Below are positions 59,846 through 64,000 of a stretch of 64,000 bases of DNA, piece by piece. Made by a program: the position numbers and the translations under genes. The notes beneath the pieces are model-generated. The model saw nothing but the letters and a program-made list of their open reading frames with translations, searched no databases and was not told the DNA's origin. The DNA is taken from the NCBI GenBank assembly GCA_020630715.1, contig JAHDIQ010000007.1:79233-143232 (forward strand). Direction: 5' to 3'. Positions within the stretch are counted from its first letter, which is position 1; each line of letters starts with the position of its first letter. Source of the DNA: Nonlabens sp. Its GTDB lineage: Bacteria > Bacteroidota > Bacteroidia > Flavobacteriales > Flavobacteriaceae.

Positions 59846-61324
59846 ATGGGAAAGAGCTTACCTAAAAGAAGTGAAGATTATTCTAAATGGTATAATGAAT
59901 TGGTTGTCAAGGCTGATCTTGCAGAGAATAGCGCTGTTAGAGGTTGTATGGTTATTAAACCATATGGTTATGCAATATGGGAGAAAATGCAGGCAGAATT
60001 AGATCGAATGTTCAAGGAAACGGGTCATCAAAACGCTTATTTTCCATTATTTGTACCAAAAAGTCTATTTGAAGCCGAGGAGAAAAATGCTGAAGGATTT
60101 GCTAAGGAATGTGCTGTTGTGACTCATTACAGACTACAAAATGATCCTGATAATCCAGGTAAATTAAGAGTAGACCCTAATGCAAAACTGGAAGAAGAGC
60201 TTGTAGTAAGACCTACCAGTGAAGCTATCATATGGAGTACGTATAAGGGATGGATTCAATCTTATCGAGATTTACCTCTGCTTATCAATCAATGGGCAAA
60301 TGTGGTACGATGGGAAATGCGAACTAGACTTTTCCTAAGAACTGCTGAGTTTTTATGGCAAGAAGGGCATACTGCTCATGCAACAAAACAGGAGGCTCTT
60401 GAAGAAGCCGAGCAAATGAACAATGTTTATGCAGATTTTGTTGAGAATTTTATGGCAATCCCAGTGATCAAAGGTCTAAAGAGTGAAAGTGAACGATTTG
60501 CTGGAGCTGATGAAACCTATTGTATTGAAGCATTGATGCAAGATGGAAAAGCATTGCAAGCAGGAACTAGTCACTTTTTAGGTCAGAATTTTGCAAAAGC
60601 TTTTGATGTAAAATTCACTTCAAAAGAAGGTAAGCAAGAATACGTATGGGCCACATCCTGGGGTGTTTCCACAAGACTAATGGGTGCGCTGATTATGACG
60701 CATAGTGATGATCAAGGATTAGTACTACCACCTAATCTAGCTCCTAATCAAGTGGTTGTTGTTCCTATTTATAAAAGCGAGGAACAATTTGATGCTATTA
60801 CCGCTATAGTAAATGAAATGATGAAGGAATTACGTTCACTGGGCGTCACTGTAAAATATGATCAAAGAGATACGTTACGTCCTGGAGCTAAGTTTGCACA
60901 ACATGAATTACAAGGTGTGCCTTTAAGAATAGCTGTAGGCGCTAGAGACCTAGAGAATGGAACTGTAGAGTTAGCTCGTAGAGATACCTTAACAAAAGAA
61001 ACTACTAGTATAGAAGGAATAGGAGCTAAGGTTAAATTATTACTAGAAGAAATTCAGAGCTCGTTATATAAAAGAGCCTTTGAATATAGAGATAGTCATA
61101 TAACTAAGGTGAATTCGTTTGAGGAATTTAAAGAAGTCTTAGAATCTAAAGGTGGTTTTATTGCTGCACACTGGGATGGAACTATGGAAACAGAAGATAA
61201 GATCAAAGAGCTTACTAAGGCTACTATAAGATGTATTCCATTAGATCAAGAGGCAGAAGTTGGATCATGTGTATTTACTGGTAAACCTAGTTCTAAACGT
61301 GTGCTTTTTGCTAAGGCTTATTAA
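59846..61324 (+). CDS. proS: Prolyl-tRNA synthetase
   Basis: Class II synthetase of 492 residues that charges tRNA-Pro, of the shorter type without the bacterial INS editing domain. Motif 2 region [27 protein letters not shown] (about 149-175) is clear, as are [12 protein letters not shown] (motif 1 side) and [27 protein letters not shown]. The C-terminal anticodon-binding domain ends [21 protein letters not shown] with the C-terminal Tyr typical of this group. Transcribed with the tRNA-Glu and rpsT downstream in order but from separate promoters. Confidence 0.97.
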   Translation: MGKSLPKRSEDYSKWYNELVVKADLAENSAVRGCMVIKPYGYAIWEKMQAELDRMFKETGHQNAYFPLFVPKSLFEAEEKNAEGFAKECAVVTHYRLQNDPDNPGKLRVDPNAKLEEELVVRPTSEAIIWSTYKGWIQSYRDLPLLINQWANVVRWEMRTRLFLRTAEFLWQEGHTAHATKQEALEEAEQMNNVYADFVENFMAIPVIKGLKSESERFAGADETYCIEALMQDGKALQAGTSHFLGQNFAKAFDVKFTSKEGKQEYVWATSWGVSTRLMGALIMTHSDDQGLVLPPNLAPNQVVVVPIYKSEEQFDAITAIVNEMMKELRSLGVTVKYDQRDTLRPGAKFAQHELQGVPLRIAVGARDLENGTVELARRDTLTKETTSIEGIGAKVKLLLEEIQSSLYKRAFEYRDSHITKVNSFEEFKEVLESKGGFIAAHWDGTMETEDKIKELTKATIRCIPLDQEAEVGSCVFTGKPSSKRVLFAKAY

Positions 61325-61350
61325 TTTTTTTGAAAAAACTTTTATTCTTG

Positions 61351-61381
61351 TTTGTGTGAACGGAAAAAGTGTTTATTTTTG
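61351..61381 (+). promoter_or_regulatory. Bacteroidota promoter for tRNA-Glu and rpsT
   Basis: TTTG (61351-61354), exactly 19 bp, TATTTTTG (61374-61381): a full match to the -33/-7 consensus, with the tRNA beginning 26 bp downstream. Confidence 0.85.
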
Positions 61382-61406
61382 CGTCCGCTAAACGAGCAAG
61401 ATAAAT

Positions 61407-61478
61407 GGCCCGTTCGTCTATCGGCTAGGACGCCAGGTTTTCATCCTGGTAAGAGGGGTTCGATTCCCCTACGGGCTA
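61407..61478 (+). tRNA. tRNA-Glu (anticodon UUC)
   Basis: 72 nt with acceptor stem GGCCCGT pairing ACGGGCT (one G-U), anticodon arm CCAGG-TTTTCAT-CCTGG with anticodon TTC, and T arm GGGG TTCGATT CCCC. Discriminator A; CCA is not encoded. Placed just upstream of rpsT. Confidence 0.97.
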
Positions 61479-61516
61479 CAATAATTTAGGTTTATTAAAA
61501 CCACATTTAAAAGTAT

Positions 61517-61768
61517 ATGGCAAATCATAAAAGTGCTTTAAAAAGAATCAGAAGAAACGAGACTGCTAGGATTAGAAATAAATACCAGCACAAAACAACT
61601 CGTAACGCTGTTAAAAAATTACGTGAGACTGAAGATAAAGCAGAAGCTCAAAAGTTATATGTTGAAGTCACTTCAATGTTAGATAAGCTATCTAAGCGTA
61701 ACATCATACATTCTAATAAAGCTGCTAACTTAAAATCAAAGTTAGCAAAGCACGTGAACGCATTGTAG
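61517..61768 (+). CDS. rpsT: 30S ribosomal protein S20
   Basis: Primary-binding 16S rRNA protein of 83 residues, highly basic and helical: [24 protein letters not shown] and the repeated [45 protein letters not shown] match S20 along the full length. It is expressed behind the tRNA-Glu promoter, 38 bp after the tRNA, and ends at a strong terminator. Confidence 0.98.
   Translation: MANHKSALKRIRRNETARIRNKYQHKTTRNAVKKLRETEDKAEAQKLYVEVTSMLDKLSKRNIIHSNKAANLKSKLAKHVNAL
61530..61530. other. Note on 61479-61516 spacer
   Basis: Only 38 bp separate the tRNA from rpsT; I see no second promoter there, so cotranscription is likely. Confidence 0.4.
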
Positions 61769-61782
61769 TACCTTACAAGCAG

Positions 61783-61826
61783 CAAAACAAAAAAGCCTTT
61801 CACTTATGAAAGGCTTTTTTGTTTTG
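61783..61826. terminator. Bidirectional terminator after rpsT
   Basis: Perfect 19-bp arms: CAAAACAAAAAAGCCTTTC (61783-61801) and its complement (61808-61826). Serves rpsT and the convergent 61845 gene. Confidence 0.97.
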
Positions 61827-61844
61827 CTTACAGTATTTGTTTCT

Positions 61845-62429
61845 CTATTTACCAGCATTCTTCTTGCGCTCATCCATTAGCTGTCTACTTAATTGCTGTT
61901 CTTTTTCCATAGATCTACGTTTGTAGGCTTCTAACTCATTTTCTACCATTGATAGATTAGATTGTGCACCACGTGTTACTTCATTAGCATTTTTATATTT
62001 AAAAATAAAAATGATCATAAACAATAATAATCCAGCGATAATAGACCATAAGATCAGGTTATAGGTTAATTTATCCAGAGAAATTCCAAAAAGCGATACA
62101 GAATCTTTAGCACCATTCAGTTCAGTAACTTTGGCTTGAGTCGCATTTAATTGCGCTGTAAGATGTTCAATTTGAGATTCTAGGCCAGTGATATCAGATT
62201 CTAGTTCATTTATAGTTCCATTAAGTCCATCGATACGTTTTACAGTGGCACTTTTTAACTGGTTTAACTTGACCAGCTTTACAACTTTATAATCTTGATA
62301 TTTACCAGCTTCTTTTATCGTCTGGTCAAACTGGGCTTCAATCGTTTGATCTGCATTATTCGTAGATTCTTGAGCGTTTATAATAGCGCAAGAACTTAAG
62401 AAAGTTAGAAGTAAAACAGTTAATCGCAT
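61845..62429 (-). CDS. Secreted/membrane coiled-coil protein, unknown
   Basis: Protein of 194 residues. A Sec signal (LTVLLLTFLSSCAIINAQ) precedes a periplasmic coiled coil (about 30-115, INELESDITGLESQIEHLTAQL). A membrane helix follows (about 128-148, LILWSIIAGLLLFMIIFIF), then a cytoplasmic coiled coil (about 155-190). Flavobacterial homologues are, as I recall, often mislabelled tRNA (guanine-N1)-methyltransferase; nothing here supports that chemistry. The helical stalk on both sides of the membrane suggests a structural or scaffold role. Co-oriented with rho upstream. Confidence 0.75.
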   Translation of the reverse strand: MRLTVLLLTFLSSCAIINAQESTNNADQTIEAQFDQTIKEAGKYQDYKVVKLVKLNQLKSATVKRIDGLNGTINELESDITGLESQIEHLTAQLNATQAKVTELNGAKDSVSLFGISLDKLTYNLILWSIIAGLLLFMIIFIFKYKNANEVTRGAQSNLSMVENELEAYKRRSMEKEQQLSRQLMDERKKNAGK

Positions 62430-62529
62430 TTTTGGATTTTTTTAGGGAATTTAAAATTAAGAATAATTATCGACTACGACTCTATTTGAGCATTAATTGA
62501 TTATTAAGAATTGAGATGGTGTTGATTTA

Positions 62530-62545
62530 CGCTTTCGCGAAAGCG
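62530..62545. repeat. Dispersed palindrome, copy 17 (intergenic)
   Basis: Exact CGCTTTCGCGAAAGCG, extended by TTA/TAA, just beyond the rho terminator. Confidence 0.95.
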
Positions 62546-62561
62546 TAACCACCACAAAATA

Positions 62562-62589
62562 AAAAGCCCTGCGCGATGGCAAGGCTTTG
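62562..62589 (-). terminator. Terminator of rho
   Basis: On the minus strand AAAGCCTTGC and GCAGGGCTTT pair (one G-U) around CATCGC, then a T run. Lies 20 bp after the rho stop. Confidence 0.85.
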
Positions 62590-62609
62590 AAATTGTAAAT
62601 GAGTTGTTA

Positions 62610-64000
62610 CTAGCTGTTCATAGTAGCCAGGAACTCTTCATTATTTCTAGTTTGCCTAATACGTTCTGAAATGAATTCCATCGCTTCAATAGGATTCATA
62701 TCTGCTAGGTATTTTCTAAGAACCCACATGCGTTGTACAGCGTTTTCATCTAGTAATAGATCATCACGACGTGTAGAAGATGAGGTAAGATCGATCGCTG
62801 GGAAGATGCGACGGTTAGAAATATTACGATCTAACTGCAGTTCCATATTACCAGTTCCTTTGAATTCTTCAAAAATTACTTCGTCCATTTTAGAACCAGT
62901 CTCTGTAAGTGCGGTTGCAATAATGGTTAATGATCCACCACCTTCTATATTACGAGCCGCTCCAAAGAAACGTTTAGGTTTATGTAGTGCATTTGCATCT
63001 ACACCACCAGAAAGTACTTTACCACTAGCTGGTTGTACCGTATTATAAGCTCTAGCTAGACGAGTAATAGAATCTAATAGGATCACTACATCGTGACCAC
63101 ATTCTACCATACGCTTTGCTTTTTCTAAAACAATATTTGCCACTTTTACGTGATCATGTGCCTCTTTATCAAAAGTAGATGCGATTACCTCACCATCTAC
63201 ATTACGTTGCATATCTGTAACTTCTTCTGGACGTTCATCTATTAGTAATACTAATTGATAAACTTCTGGATGATTAGCTGCGATTGCATTTGCGATGTCT
63301 TTTAATAACATCGTTTTACCTGTTTTAGGTTGTGCTACAATCATACCACGCTGTCCTTTACCTATAGGAGCAAAAAGATCCATAATACGTGTAGACGGCG
63401 ATGACTGACGATCAGAAATATTGAATTTCTCATCTGGGAATAATGGCGTTAAGTGTTCAAAAGATACACGATCTCTTACTACACTAGGATCCATACCATT
63501 AATCTTAATCAACTTAATAAGTGGGAAATACTTTTCTCCTTCCTTAGGTGGACGCACAGCTCCTAAAATGGTATCACCCGTTTTAAGACCAAATAATCGT
63601 ACCTGAGATTGTGATACATAAATATCATCTGGACTGGCTAGATAGTTGTAATCACTACTGCGTAGGAATCCATAACCATCTGGCATCATATCTAGAACTC
63701 CTTCACTTTCTATGATTCCGTCAAATTCAAAATCTGGATCGCGGTATCTGTTTCTAGTATCTTTATTTCCTTTAGGAACATTATTCTGATTGTTGTTCCT
63801 ATTGTTGTTGCGATCGTTGCGATTATTGTTATTACGCTGATTTTTCTGATCGTTGTTTTGATCAGACTTTTGATTGCGGTTATCGTTTTTCTTTTCACCA
63901 CGATCATTTTTATCGTTGCGATCATTCTTCTCGTTACGATTATCATTACGATTGTCGTTACGTTTTTCAGGACGCTTATCATTACGATCGTTTTTCTCGT
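62610..64000 (-). CDS. rho: Transcription termination factor Rho (5' end beyond window)
   Basis: Hexameric RNA-dependent helicase that terminates transcription. The frame is open from the stop at 62610 to the window edge, so the N-terminus lies beyond 64000. The start of the conserved core reads [20 protein letters not shown] at about 63660-63720, so the apparent Met start at 63689 is internal. Walker A QPKTGKT, Walker [17 protein letters not shown]-loop [15 protein letters not shown] and R-loop [11 protein letters not shown] are all present. Upstream (63740-64000) the frame is almost only Arg, Asn, Asp, Lys and Gln (NDRNDKNDR style), the long disordered insertion typical of Bacteroidota Rho. 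Confidence 0.97.
   Translation of the reverse strand, partial: EKNDRNDKRPEKRNDNRNDNRNEKNDRNDKNDRGEKKNDNRNQKSDQNNDQKNQRNNNNRNDRNNNRNNNQNNVPKGNKDTRNRYRDPDFEFDGIIESEGVLDMMPDGYGFLRSSDYNYLASPDDIYVSQSQVRLFGLKTGDTILGAVRPPKEGEKYFPLIKLIKINGMDPSVVRDRVSFEHLTPLFPDEKFNISDRQSSPSTRIMDLFAPIGKGQRGMIVAQPKTGKTMLLKDIANAIAANHPEVYQLVLLIDERPEEVTDMQRNVDGEVIASTFDKEAHDHVKVANIVLEKAKRMVECGHDVVILLDSITRLARAYNTVQPASGKVLSGGVDANALHKPKRFFGAARNIEGGGSLTIIATALTETGSKMDEVIFEEFKGTGNMELQLDRNISNRRIFPAIDLTSSSTRRDDLLLDENAVQRMWVLRKYLADMNPIEAMEFISERIRQTRNNEEFLATMNS

Noticed and set aside
62610-63689. Rho as a complete 359-residue protein starting at 63689
   Set aside because: The frame continues upstream with conserved Rho core sequence ([12 protein letters not shown]), so that Met is internal and the gene is cut by the window edge.
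63710-63982. Apparent basic 90-residue frame on the minus strand near the window end
   Set aside because: It is an out-of-frame reading of the repetitive Asn/Arg/Asp codons of the Rho insertion; the true frame is open through the whole region and joins the Rho core.

Overview
The window looks like a chromosomal segment of a marine Flavobacteriaceae-type Bacteroidota, plausibly near Nonlabens or Dokdonia. I infer this from gene families, not from a search. Supporting signs are an AT-rich genome, two giant secreted proteins with type IX secretion (T9SS) type B C-termini, a Rho factor with an Arg/Asn/Asp-rich insertion, promoters of the TTTG-N19-TAnnTTTG type, a SecA without a C-terminal zinc motif, and a DUF2795 gene next to secA.

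Layout. 0.1-2.4 kb: ettA operon (minus). 2.7-7.5 kb: giant T9SS surface protein. 7.7-12.1 kb: cobalamin adenosyltransferase, DUF2795 protein and secA. 12.3-15.1 kb: YbdG-like channel, membrane protein and meaB. 15.2-18.4 kb: HEPN-like orphan, M1 peptidase lipoprotein and a secreted unknown. 18.5-21.9 kb: SCO/MORN/YHYH lipoprotein cluster, OsmC and PAP2. 22.3-26.2 kb: lptB, nitronate monooxygenase-like enzyme, hemolysin III and sulfatase. 26.4-30.4 kb: receiver, H-NOX, histidine kinase, Hpt and LytTR regulator. 30.5-43.8 kb: exopolysaccharide locus with a TPR/beta-barrel exporter, flippase, STAS-like protein, glycosyltransferases, a membrane glycosidase, a giant membrane protein and manA. 43.8-52.5 kb: housekeeping genes (ZIP transporter, methyltransferases, ABC ATPase, yidD, cysS, folE). 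52.7-57 kb: second giant T9SS protein. 57-64 kb: OmpP1/FadL-like porin, Trp/Gly-rich lipoprotein, proS, tRNA-Glu, rpsT, coiled-coil membrane protein and rho, which is cut by the window edge.

Two signals stand out. First, H-NOX, kinase, stand-alone receiver, stand-alone Hpt and a receiver-LytTR output form a complete phosphorelay split over separate genes. It adjoins the polysaccharide locus, and degenerate repeats with consensus near ACCAYTCGTCGAWAGA lie upstream of the relay operon, upstream of the flippase operon, and in a five-copy array between two divergent polysaccharide operons. I infer a nitric-oxide-responsive surface polysaccharide circuit. Second, a 16-bp palindrome, CGCTTTCGCGAAAGCG, occurs 17 times (13 exact). 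Ten copies lie inside genes, where they add AFAKA, RFRES or LSRKR to unrelated proteins. Spacing is unusually regular: 2.1 to 7.0 kb, mean 3.8 kb. One copy is interrupted by another 20-bp palindrome.
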